From NCBI GenBank assembly GCA_035293805.1, contig DATGMD010000050.1, positions 1-59,296 on the forward strand: 59,296 nt of DNA, given 5' to 3'. Every line of letters starts with the position of its first letter. The first letter of the stretch is position 1. Made by a program: the position numbers and the translations under genes. Below the pieces are notes generated by a model that saw only the letters and a list, made by a program, of their open reading frames with translations, did no database searches and was not told the DNA's origin. This stretch comes from JAJPHF01 sp035293805 (GTDB lineage: Bacteria; Chloroflexota; UBA6077; JAJPHF01). Of the stretch, positions 1 through 7,500 are shown piece after piece.

Positions 1-91
1 CCCACTCCGACGGGTGCTCATCTCGGTGCTCCCGCACCAACCGGATCGCGCGCTCCCGCAGTTCCGGCGGATACCGTGTTGCCTTGCTCAT
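1..91 (-). CDS. IS3-family transposase OrfA, N-terminal fragment
   Basis: The 30 visible residues begin MSKATRYPPELRERAIRLV, the usual start of the HTH (Tnp_1-type) OrfA of IS3/IS6110-like elements. In these elements OrfA binds the terminal repeats and is joined to OrfB by a programmed frameshift. The ATG at 91 is preceded by a GAGAGGA ribosome-binding site. The gene is cut by the window edge, so intactness is unknown. Confidence 0.8.
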   Translation of the reverse strand, partial: MSKATRYPPELRERAIRLVREHRDEHPSEW

Positions 92-141
92 GACCCCATC
101 CTCTCAAAGGGTGGAGTCTCCACGCTACCCGGGGCGGTTCA
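1..141 (-). mobile_element. IS3-family (IS6110-like) element, left end
   Basis: Read on the minus strand, the element begins at 141 with TGAACCGCCCCGG followed by a GGAGACTC block. This matches my memory of the IS6110-type terminal inverted repeat. The orfA start follows at 91. Only the left end is in the window; the rest runs off the edge. The insertion lies within the 3' end of the ATPase gene at 125-1483. Target-site duplication cannot be seen because the other end is missing. Confidence 0.8.
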
Positions 142-1483
142 AGCACCAAGTCAGGTAATTGTCTTTCACCGCTTTCAGTTTCTTCGGATTGACCGACGGA
201 TCGGGAACAGGAACGGTGCGAATACGAGCGACAGCGCCATAGGGGTCGCGGATGAGAGCGTGGCGGCGAGGCAAGCGGTAGATTTCTTGGATCTGCTCAT
301 GGTGTTGTTCAGGAAGCGAGTAGTACGCCGGGTGGGTCCGGCCTGCGGCTGCCTCGTCTTGGACCTCGTGCTTGATGCGCAAGGGATCGGGCTCAAGAAA
401 CGCGGGCGCAGTCCGGGCTGCGTCGTCGTAGCCGAGCGTGTAGACGACCTCAAACCCGCAGTTCTGAAGCGCCGCCAGCATGCGGTCATCGAGCTGCCCG
501 AGTGTTTGGTGGGCGAGCACGACGTACACTGAGCCCTTGCGGGTTTGGGAAAGCATGTCCGTTAAGGCCTGCGACGACTGGGCGGAGAACTCGGAAAACT
601 CGTCAATGATCAGGAAGTGGGGAGCGATGTTCGTTGTGCCGATCCGCGCCTGGGCTGCCTGCTCGACCGAGACGGTGAGCAGGCAGCCCAGCAGTCGCTT
701 CGCGTCAGGATCGTCCAGGTGCAGGTTCACCAGGAAGCTTCGGCCGTGCGCCAGGTGTTCCTTAAAGTTCAGGCTGTTGCCGCTCTGGCCCAGGCTGTAT
801 CGGGTGACGGGGGCAAACAGCATCAGGAAGATTTTGTTGAGCGTGCTTTCGATCTTATCCGCTTGATCCCTGCCCCAGCGGTCGTAACGATCCTTGAAGA
901 AGCGGACGACCTCCCGATCACCGACCCCTTTGAGGAGTTCATCCCGCCAGGGCTTATTGACCAGCACGTCGTGCAGGCAGCTCAGGGGCAAGTCGTGGTA
1001 GATCAGGATCGATACGCCGGCCAGGACGATGTTCTCAAAGTTCGGGGCAACCCCGCCAGCCATCGCGGGGTACGCCCGCCGCAGCGCTTCCAGCACGAGC
1101 CTGGCCCGGGTCGCAGGGTCGTAGGGTGTGTGGAGCACGTTGAAGGGAAGATACCGCTTGCGGCGGGTTGCCTCGGGCAGGTCCAGGTACATGATGCGCT
1201 CGTAGCCTTCGCCGTTGTCGTAGAGGCCCTGAGCCACCAGATGAGCCAGGACCAGATCAGCTAGGGTGCCGTGCGGATCAATGAGCGTGACGGAGAAGCC
1301 GTGAGATAGCAGCGATAGGGTGAGCGCTGCCAGAAAGCGGCTCTTGCCGGAGTTGGATTTGCCGATGACATGCATATGGTTTTGGATGTCAGCAGGGGGA
1401 ATGGTGTAGGGCCACTCGAACAAACGGCCGCCGGTGGTGCCCAAGACATGATGATCGGCCGGATACGAGAATGGCAGTATCAT
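125..1483 (-). CDS. FtsK/TraG-like DNA-transfer ATPase, 3' end truncated by IS
   Basis: This 452-residue ATPase resembles the VirD4/TraG or HerA (DUF87) family of DNA-pumping or conjugative coupling ATPases. Walker A is GKSNSGKS at residues 41-48 and Walker B is LIIDEF at 291-296. The region after it, with a conserved AHQTLGQL stretch, fits the sensor part of TraG-type proteins. No transmembrane segment is evident, so it is probably cytosolic or part of a membrane complex. The last codons (L-N-R-P-G-stop) are read from the terminal repeat of the IS at 1-141, so the natural C-terminus is lost. It belongs to the integrative element whose integrase is at 1815. The transfer role is inferred from the family. 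Confidence 0.75.
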   Translation of the reverse strand: MILPFSYPADHHVLGTTGGRLFEWPYTIPPADIQNHMHVIGKSNSGKSRFLAALTLSLLSHGFSVTLIDPHGTLADLVLAHLVAQGLYDNGEGYERIMYLDLPEATRRKRYLPFNVLHTPYDPATRARLVLEALRRAYPAMAGGVAPNFENIVLAGVSILIYHDLPLSCLHDVLVNKPWRDELLKGVGDREVVRFFKDRYDRWGRDQADKIESTLNKIFLMLFAPVTRYSLGQSGNSLNFKEHLAHGRSFLVNLHLDDPDAKRLLGCLLTVSVEQAAQARIGTTNIAPHFLIIDEFSEFSAQSSQALTDMLSQTRKGSVYVVLAHQTLGQLDDRMLAALQNCGFEVVYTLGYDDAARTAPAFLEPDPLRIKHEVQDEAAAGRTHPAYYSLPEQHHEQIQEIYRLPRRHALIRDPYGAVARIRTVPVPDPSVNPKKLKAVKDNYLTWCLNRPG

Positions 1484-1598
1484 AAGCGCATGAAAAATGA
1501 GTACAGAATAAGTTCAACAGAGTGTCTCTAGTGTATCAGATGACCAAACGTGAACGTCAAGGGCGCTGCGCGGCAGAGCGTCTGTAAGGGGATGTGTG

Positions 1599-1796
1599 AT
1601 GGAACGGCAGACGTTGACCGTTGAAGAAGTAGCCGAAGTGTTGGGCATCTCTAGGAGTAGTGCGTATCTGGCGGTTAAGCGAGGCGAGTTGCCGGTGATT
1701 AGGATTGGGAGACGCTATGTAGTGTCCAAACTGGCACTAGAACGAATACTAACGTCATGTGATAATGACTACACGGTATCCGCAGAACTACGATGA
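1599..1796 (+). CDS. Excisionase-like helix-turn-helix protein
   Basis: A 65-residue protein with the MerR/excisionase-type winged helix (LTVEEVAEVLGISRSSAYLAVKRGELPVIRIGRR). Such proteins bind attachment-site DNA and steer an integrase toward excision, or act as small regulators. The ATG at 1599 is preceded by AAGGGGA; a GTG directly before it at 1596 could also serve. It sits 18 nt upstream of the integrase, as expected for a recombination directionality factor. The exact role is inference from position. Confidence 0.75.
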   Translation: MERQTLTVEEVAEVLGISRSSAYLAVKRGELPVIRIGRRYVVSKLALERILTSCDNDYTVSAELR

Positions 1797-1814
1797 GTAG
1801 TTGGAGGTGAGGAC

Positions 1815-3014
1815 GTGGCACGGCCATCCAAAAGGGAGCGCAAGCTGCCTGGAATTCGCAAGCGGACCTATACTCGTAAAGATGGCAGCGTGAGCGAGTA
1901 CTGGGAGTATCAAGTATACGCCAGAGACGCAACCGGTAAGCTCAAGCGCGAGTGGAGAAACGCTCCCAGCAGAAAAGCTGCTGAGGAAGCTCGCCAGGAG
2001 CGCAGGAGCGAGATCAAGCAGGGCACGGCAGTCTCAGCGACCAAGCTGACGCTCGCGGCCTACCTGGCCGACTGGCTTCCCAAGCACGCGCTGAAGAAGA
2101 ACCTTCGGCCAACGACTCGGGCCAGCTACGAGACGATCATCAAGGAACGGATCAACCCTAGGCTTGGCGGCATCCTTCTCCAGCGGCTGAACGAGCAGCA
2201 CATCGAGGATTTCATCTACCAGCTCCAGACGGTGGGGCGAGATGGCAAGCCCTTCTCCGGCCACAGTGTCCGCAACACCATGGTGGTCCTGCGGGAAGCG
2301 CTTGCGCAGGCCCGCCGCATCAGACTGATTCCCCGGAACCCCTGTGCGGAGATCGAAGGGGTGACCATCGAGAGCAAGCAGATGCCACAGTGGACGCCCG
2401 CTCAGGCCAAGCAGTTCTTAGGGCTGCTGGCCAAGGAGCGCTACCAGACAGTGTTTCTGATCGCTCTGACCACCGGCCTTCGCCGCGGCGAGGTGATCGG
2501 GCTTCGCTGGGAAGATGTGGACTTTGAGAGCCGGATGCTGCATGTGCGGCAGAACATCACGGATGTCAACGGCTACCTGAATAAGGGCAAGCCCAAGACC
2601 CCGAGCGGCCAGCGCGACGTGAAGCTGCCGCCCTCGGCAGTACCACTGCTTCAGGAGCACCGCCGCAAGCAGCTCGAAGCCAGACTTGCTGCAGGGCCTG
2701 CCTGGGTAGGAGCAGGAGAGTTCGGCGACTTGGTATTTACCACGAGCAAGGGCTTACCGCTCCATCCCAGGAATGTGTACCGGCGGCTGACGCAGCTTAT
2801 CAAGCGAGCGGGACTGCCCCACACGGGGCTGCATGGGCTCAGGCGCACGGCGTCTTCCATCGCCCACGACGGCACCAAGGACATGCTGGCGGTTGCGCAG
2901 ATGCTGGGCCACGCGGCCCCCGATGTCACCGCCAAGCACTACACCAAGGCCGCTGAGGATGCGGCCGACCGAACAGCCGAGGCCATCGAGCGAGCGCTGT
3001 TTGGCACCGAGTAA
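1815..3014 (+). CDS. int: Tyrosine recombinase/integrase (Tn916/phage type)
   Basis: A 399-residue site-specific recombinase. The N-terminal AP2-like arm-binding part (about 1-70) is followed by a SAM-like core-binding domain (75-175) and the catalytic domain (190-390). Catalytic residues are visible: Arg224 (TGLRRGE), His340-x-x-Arg343 (HGLRR), His366 (LGH) and the nucleophile Tyr376 (KHYTKA). The GTG start at 1815 has a good GGAGGTGAGG site. The gene is intact and lies directly next to the 3' end of tRNA-Arg, the typical attachment site of this family. It follows the excisionase-like gene in one transcript and ends at a strong terminator. Confidence 0.95.
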   Translation: MARPSKRERKLPGIRKRTYTRKDGSVSEYWEYQVYARDATGKLKREWRNAPSRKAAEEARQERRSEIKQGTAVSATKLTLAAYLADWLPKHALKKNLRPTTRASYETIIKERINPRLGGILLQRLNEQHIEDFIYQLQTVGRDGKPFSGHSVRNTMVVLREALAQARRIRLIPRNPCAEIEGVTIESKQMPQWTPAQAKQFLGLLAKERYQTVFLIALTTGLRRGEVIGLRWEDVDFESRMLHVRQNITDVNGYLNKGKPKTPSGQRDVKLPPSAVPLLQEHRRKQLEARLAAGPAWVGAGEFGDLVFTTSKGLPLHPRNVYRRLTQLIKRAGLPHTGLHGLRRTASSIAHDGTKDMLAVAQMLGHAAPDVTAKHYTKAAEDAADRTAEAIERALFGTE

Positions 3015-3050
3015 ATGGTGGGAAAATGGTGGGAAAACCGTTTCCGCCTC

Positions 3051-3082
3051 GGGGTGGTGGTAAGACACCACCCCTTTCTTTT
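3051..3082 (+). terminator. Rho-independent terminator after integrase
   Basis: GGGGTGGTG (3051-3059) pairs perfectly with CACCACCCC (3066-3074) around a six-base loop, followed by TTTCTTTT. It ends the integrase transcript and also separates it from the oppositely read tRNA genes. Confidence 0.9.
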
Positions 3083-3108
3083 GGCTCCAGCATTGGGTTT
3101 CTTGAGGG

Positions 3109-3130
3109 CGCACCCAGAGGGATTCGAACC
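3109..3130. other. Putative attachment site (att) at tRNA-Arg 3' end
   Basis: The integrase at 1815-3014 lies directly beside the 3' portion of tRNA-Arg (T-arm and acceptor stem). Tyrosine integrases of this type recombine into tRNA 3' ends and leave a direct repeat of that segment at the far end. The second copy would lie left of this window and cannot be checked here. The interval is approximate. Confidence 0.45.
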
Positions 3131-3181
3131 CCCGACACCTGGTTCCGAAGACCAGTGCTCTATCCGCTGAGCTATGGGTGC
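3109..3181 (-). tRNA. tRNA-Arg (anticodon UCG)
   Basis: On the minus strand the acceptor stem GCACCCA/TGGGTGC, a D-arm with AGCTCAGCGG, the anticodon stem CTGGT/ACCAG with loop CTTCGGA (anticodon TCG) and the T-arm GGTTCGAATCC fold into a complete cloverleaf with discriminator G. No CCA is encoded. The 3' end faces the integrase gene, so it is the likely attachment site of the element to its left. Confidence 0.93.
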
Positions 3182-3188
3182 TTGGAAC

Positions 3189-3260
3189 GCCGTCAGCGAT
3201 CAGCGACCAGCCGTCAGCTTGCGCTAAGCCGACTGACTACTGACTGCTGATAGCTGACGG
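3189..3260. repeat. CAGC-type short repeat between tRNA genes
   Basis: The spacer between the two tRNAs is made of degenerate TCAGCGA/TCAGCTT/ACTGACT units, with CGTCAGC at the left and GCTGACGG at the right forming an inverted pair. It resembles the CAGCACT heptamer repeats at 30249 and 42468. No function is evident. Confidence 0.55.
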
Positions 3261-3269
3261 CTTCCTCGG

Positions 3270-3343
3270 GGTGAGCGAGGGGATTCGAACCCCCGATCTC
3301 CAGGGCCACAACCTGGCGCCCTAACCGCTAGGCCACGCTCACC
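3270..3343 (-). tRNA. tRNA-His (anticodon GUG)
   Basis: A complete cloverleaf on the minus strand with anticodon stem CCAGG/CCTGG and loop TTGTGGC (anticodon GTG). The extra 5' G (G-1, complement of base 3343) faces discriminator C73 (complement of 3270), the hallmark of tRNA-His. Anticodon and G-1:C73 agree on identity. CCA is not encoded. Confidence 0.95.
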
Positions 3344-3393
3344 ACGTACGCTCACGGACACTCGAGCACCCACCCGCCGCGCCGGGCAGCGAA

Positions 3394-3423
3394 ATTATAG
3401 GCTTCGCCACGACCGGGCGTCAA
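3394..3423 (-). promoter_or_regulatory. Promoter for the tRNA-His/tRNA-Arg transcript
   Basis: On the minus strand TTGACG (3423-3418) is followed after 18 bp by a perfect TATAAT (3399-3394), about 50 bp upstream of tRNA-His. The -35 box overlaps the stop codon of the 81-residue gene ending at 3420. Confidence 0.7.
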
Positions 3424-3665
3424 CTGCTCGCCACACGCCGTGCGCCTGCCGGGCTAGCCCGGCGGGCTGGTGCGGCGCCCGCCGCCTGGTGGATCACGAT
3501 CTCGTCGCCGAAGTTCGTAGACAGCCGCTCGCCCCGAATCTTCGCGCTCCGCTGCCCGTTCTCCTTCCACTCGATCTTGAACCAGCTCGGCCAGAGCGAC
3601 ACGCCATCCAGGCGGACGTCGTCGATCTCGCCGTCGCGCAGGTACACGTCGAGCCGTCGCGCCAT
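3420..3665 (-). CDS. Small hypothetical protein (81 aa)
   Basis: An 81-residue soluble protein beginning MARRLDVYLRDGEIDDVRLDG, with several WPSW/FKIEW aromatic residues and an Ala/Arg-rich tail after about residue 60. The ATG at 3665 follows a GAGGGAAGGG ribosome-binding site. I do not recognise the family; it has no cysteine cluster, signal peptide or membrane segment. The order of codons and good RBS support it as real. It follows the zinc-ribbon gene at 3799-4140 but a strong hairpin lies between them. Confidence 0.6.
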   Translation of the reverse strand: MARRLDVYLRDGEIDDVRLDGVSLWPSWFKIEWKENGQRSAKIRGERLSTNFGDEIVIHQAAGAAPARRASPAGARRVASS

Positions 3666-3710
3666 CGCCCTTCCCTCGTCGTGTCGTTCGCTGTTGCGCT
3701 CAAGAGAGCA

Positions 3711-3743
3711 CGAACCGGCCGGTGGGGCGCACCGGCCGGTTCG
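3711..3743 (-). terminator. Perfect 14-bp hairpin downstream of zinc-ribbon gene
   Basis: CGAACCGGCCGGTG (3711-3724) pairs exactly with CACCGGCCGGTTCG (3730-3743) around a five-base loop. On the minus strand it follows the zinc-ribbon stop codon and is trailed by TGCTCTCTT, so it may terminate or attenuate transcription into the 81-residue gene. The U-tract is weak; a repeat-derived palindrome is the alternative. Confidence 0.5.
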
Positions 3744-3798
3744 TCCCTCTGCAAGTCTGGTGCCCGCCACCAGCGACGAGTCCAGCGCATCGAGCGCG

Positions 3799-4140
3799 CT
3801 AGCGATAGCTCCGCTGCTGCTCGAAGCAGTTCGAGCAATACACCGGGCGGTCGCCGCGCGGCACGAACGGCACACGCGCGATCCCGCCGCACGACGCGCA
3901 CTGCGTCTCGTGCATCGTCCGCGGCGCCGAGCGGTACTCCCCATAGCCTTGGTCGCTGTCGTAGCCGCTCATGCTGCGGGCCCCGCCCCCCGCGGCCCGC
4001 CGGGCCGCCCGGCACTCGGGGCAGCGCGCCGGCTCGTTCGTGAACCCCTTCTGCGCGTAGAACTCTTGCTCGCCGGCGGTGAAGAGGAAACTCGTCCCAC
4101 ATTCCCGGCAGGTCAATGGCCGATCGCTGAACGCCACCAC
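3799..4140 (-). CDS. CxxC-x(n)-CxxC zinc-ribbon protein
   Basis: A 113-residue protein with two treble-clef/zinc-ribbon halves. The N-terminal half has CRECGTSF and CPECRAARR; the C-terminal half has CASCGGIARVPF and CSNCFEQQR. This is the small zinc-binding family often annotated CxxC-x17-CxxC; members are common in Chloroflexota, with no assigned biochemical role. The eight cysteines imply two bound zinc ions. The start is GTG at 4140 with a GGAG site. A strong promoter lies upstream at 4298-4326. RNA or protein binding is possible but not shown. Confidence 0.8.
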   Translation of the reverse strand: MVAFSDRPLTCRECGTSFLFTAGEQEFYAQKGFTNEPARCPECRAARRAAGGGARSMSGYDSDQGYGEYRSAPRTMHETQCASCGGIARVPFVPRGDRPVYCSNCFEQQRSYR

Positions 4141-4574
4141 GCTCCACTCCTGGTCGCTGTCCCCGGCCGCTGCGCGGTCCGGGCAGATCGCTATCTGGGA
4201 AAGACGGACGCCTCAGGAGCCGCGACGCCGTGCGCTGCCCGCCAGGCGAGCCCCGGACGGCCCCGCGCGCGGAGCGGGCCGCTTTCCACTGACGCGCATT
4301 ATACGCACCTTCCCTCCATCTGTAAACCCGTCTGCCAAAATTCGGGGCGTGGGCGCGCTGACTGCCCGGCACGCGCCGCGCCCGGCACGCCGCCACACGG
4401 CTGCGTCACGACTCCTCAGGACAAGCAGACACCTCTAGATGACAGGCTCCGGCCCAGCGTACGATGGCCGAGGAGCCATGCTTCCGTCACGCGGGGCGGC
4501 TCCCGGCAAGGCCCAACACCGGCCGCGCGCGGCGCCCGTCGAGCGACCGCCGCCGGCCCAGACGGAGAGAGTCT
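4141..4574. other. Divergent intergenic region, zinc-ribbon gene / dnaE
   Basis: This 434-bp stretch carries the minus-strand promoter described at 4298-4326. For dnaE the sequence shows only a GGAGAGA site before the ATG at 4575 and a weak TACGAT at 4460. An upstream in-frame ATG at 4464 exists but would add an Arg/Pro-rich 37-residue leader that lacks similarity to DnaE N-termini. Confidence 0.5.
4298..4326 (-). promoter_or_regulatory. Near-consensus promoter for the zinc-ribbon gene
   Basis: Minus strand: TTTACA (4326-4321), 17 bp, TATAAT (4303-4298). It would start transcription about 150 nt upstream of the GTG at 4140, leaving a fairly long leader. Confidence 0.7.
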
Positions 4575-7500
4575 ATGGCGGCGCACGCCGGGTCGGCTGG
4601 AGCGCCACGCTTCACGCACCTCCACGTCCACACCGAATACTCGCTCCTCGACGGTCTCAGCCGCGTGAAGGAGCTGGTCAAGCAAACGCGCAAGCTCGGC
4701 ATGGACGCCATCGCCCTCACCGACCACGGCGTTATGTACGGCGCCGTCGAGTTCTATCTGGCGGCCCAGAAGGAGGGCGTCAAGCCGATCATCGGCGTCG
4801 AGGCCTACGTCGCGCCGCGCCGCATGAGCGACCGCAGCGGGCTCGAGGACAAGTCGGGCTACCACATGACCCTCGTCGCCCGCGACGTCGAGGGCTACCG
4901 CAACCTGCTGGAGCTGGTTACCCGCGCGCACCTCGACGGCTTCTACTACAAGCCGCGCATCGACAAGGAGCTGCTCGCCCAGCACGCCGGCGGCCTAATC
5001 GCCACCTCCGGCTGTCCGTCGGGCGAGATCGGCCGCGCCATCCGCGCTGGCGACCTCGACGCTGCCCGCAAGGCGACCCTCTTCTATCGGGACCTGTTCG
5101 GCCCCGAGAACTTCTTTCTGGAGATTCAAGACCACGGCCTGAACTTCCAGCCCGCCATCACCCGCGCCAAGGTCGCGTTGAGCCGCGAGCTGGGCATCCC
5201 GCTGGTCGCCACCAACGACCTGCACTACGTGCTCCCCGAGCACGCCGCCGCCCAGGACATCCTCCTCTGTATCCAGACCAACAGCAACTTCGACGATCCC
5301 AAGCGCATGCGCATGGAAGGCGGCCAGCACTACCTCAAGAGCCCCGCGGAGATGGCCCGTCTCTTCCACGAGCTGCCCGAGGCCATCGCCGCCACACAGA
5401 CCATTGCCGAGCGCTGCAACCTGGAGCTGCGCTTCGGCCGGCTCGATTTCCCCCGCCTCGCGTTCATCCCCGAGAACGAGCACCCGCACGCCTACCTCAC
5501 GCGTATCTGCCGCGAGCGTCTCCGTGAGCTGTACCGCCCGCTCCGCCCCGAGGTCGAGCAGCGGCTAGAGTACGAGCTGGGCGTGATCGAGAGGACCGGC
5601 TTCTCGGCCTACATGCTGTTCGTCTGGGACTTCGTGCGCTACGCCCGCGAGAGCGGCATCCCCTGCGGCCCGCGCGGCTCGGCCGCGGGCAGCATCGTGC
5701 TCTACTGCCTGGGCATCAGCACCATCGACCCGATGGAATACGGCCTGACCTTCGAGCGCTTCCTGAACCCCGAGCGCATCCAGATGCCCGATATCGACAT
5801 GGACTTCGCCGACAACCGCCGCGACGAAGTAATCGATTACGTCGTCCGCACCTACGGCCGTGACCACGTCGCCCAGATCATCACTTACGGCCGGCTGCTC
5901 GCCCGCGCCGCCATCCGCGACGTGGGGCGCGCGCTCGGCTATCCGCTGAGCGAGGTCGACCGCATTGCCAAGCTGATCCCCACCCTGCCGCTGGGCATCA
6001 CCATCGACCGTGCGCTCGAGGACAGCCCCGAGCTGAAGGCCCTCTACGATGGCGAGCCCCAGCTCAAGCGGTTGATCGACACCGCGAAGTCGGTGGAAGG
6101 GACTATTCGCCACGCCTCCACTCACGCGGCGGGTGTCGTGGTGTCGGGCGAGCCGTTGGTCCAGCACACGCCGCTGCAGAAGGTCGCCAAGGGCGACTTC
6201 ATCATGGCCCAGTACGACCAGAAGGCGTTGGAAACCATCGGCCTGCTCAAGATGGACTTCCTGGGCCTCGCCAACCTGACGATCCTCGAGCGCGCGGTGG
6301 CGCTCATCAAGGAGAGCCGCGGCGTCGAGCTAGACCTGGATCACCTTCCCGAGGACGACCCGCGCACCTTCCGCATGCTGTCCGACGGCGACACTACGGG
6401 CGTGTTCCAGCTCGAAGGCCAGGCCATGCGGCGCTACATCCGCGAGTTGAAGCCGTCGACCATTCGGCACCTGGCGGCGATGGTGGCGCTCTACCGGCCC
6501 GGCCCGATGGCCCATATCCCCACCTTCATCGCCGGCAAGGAGGGCCGGGTGCGGCCAAGCTACCTGCACCCGGCGCTTGAGCCGATCCTGAAGGAAACGT
6601 ACGGCGTCATCGTCTACCAGGACCAGGTGCTCCAGATCGTGCAGGCGATTGCCGGCTTCAGCCTCGGCCAGGCCGACATCCTGCGCCGGGCCATGGGCAA
6701 GAAGATCGCCGAGGAGATGAAGAAGGAGCGCGACAACTTCCTCGCCGGCGCGCGCAGCAAGGGGGTCGACGAGAGGGTCGCCAACCAGATCTGGGAGTAC
6801 ATCGAGCCGTTCGCCGGGTACGCCTTCAACAAGTGCCTGGCCGGCGACACCGAGCTGGTGGACCTGAAGGGCGATCGCCATCGCGTCGCCGACGTGCCGG
6901 CAGGCACCTGGCTGCTCAGCGTCGACGACCGGGGGCGGCTGATGGCGAACCGCGTCGTCGAGGCCTTCCCCACGGGCGAGAAGCCCGTCGTCCGACTCAC
7001 CACCCGCGGCGGCCGCACCGTCGTCTGCACGCTCGACCATAAGTTCCTCACGCCCGATGGCTTCCGCCCGCTCGGGCAGATCGGCGTCGGCGGCGCGCTG
7101 CTCGTCGGCGAGGGGGCGGCGGACGACACCAGCGGCCCACTCTCCGACGTCACGGCTGGCCAGGACAGCGCGCCCCCGCGCGGGCGGCGGCGCCGCGGCG
7201 CGCTGCGCGCGGCGCCGCCGGTAATGGCCGGGGGCGCCGTCGCCCTGCGCTCGGCCAACGCCAGCTCGCTCGCCCCGGCCGCCGTCCAAGGCAGCGCCGG
7301 ACCGGCGGCCGGCCATGTTCAGCCCACGCGCCTCGTGCCCGACGCCGTGGCGAGCATCGAGCCGCTCGGCGTGCAGGCCACCTACAACCTGACGATGACC
7401 GCGCCCTACCACAACTACCTGCTCGCCAGCGGCCTCGTCTCTGCCAACTCGCACGCCGTCTGCTACGCGTACGTCGCCTATCAGACGGCGTACCTCAAGG

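Noticed and set aside
4464..4574. Upstream ATG 4464 as dnaE start
   Set aside because: It gives a 37-residue Arg/Pro-rich leader with no family similarity; ATG 4575 has a good RBS and is close to the PHP motif.
4439..5527. Long open frames in other frames across dnaE
   Set aside because: They are Arg/Pro-rich shadows produced by high GC; dnaE domains are clear in frame with 4575.
6834..7448. Homing endonuclease in the DnaE intein
   Set aside because: At 205 residues and without LAGLIDADG or HNH motifs there is no room for an endonuclease.
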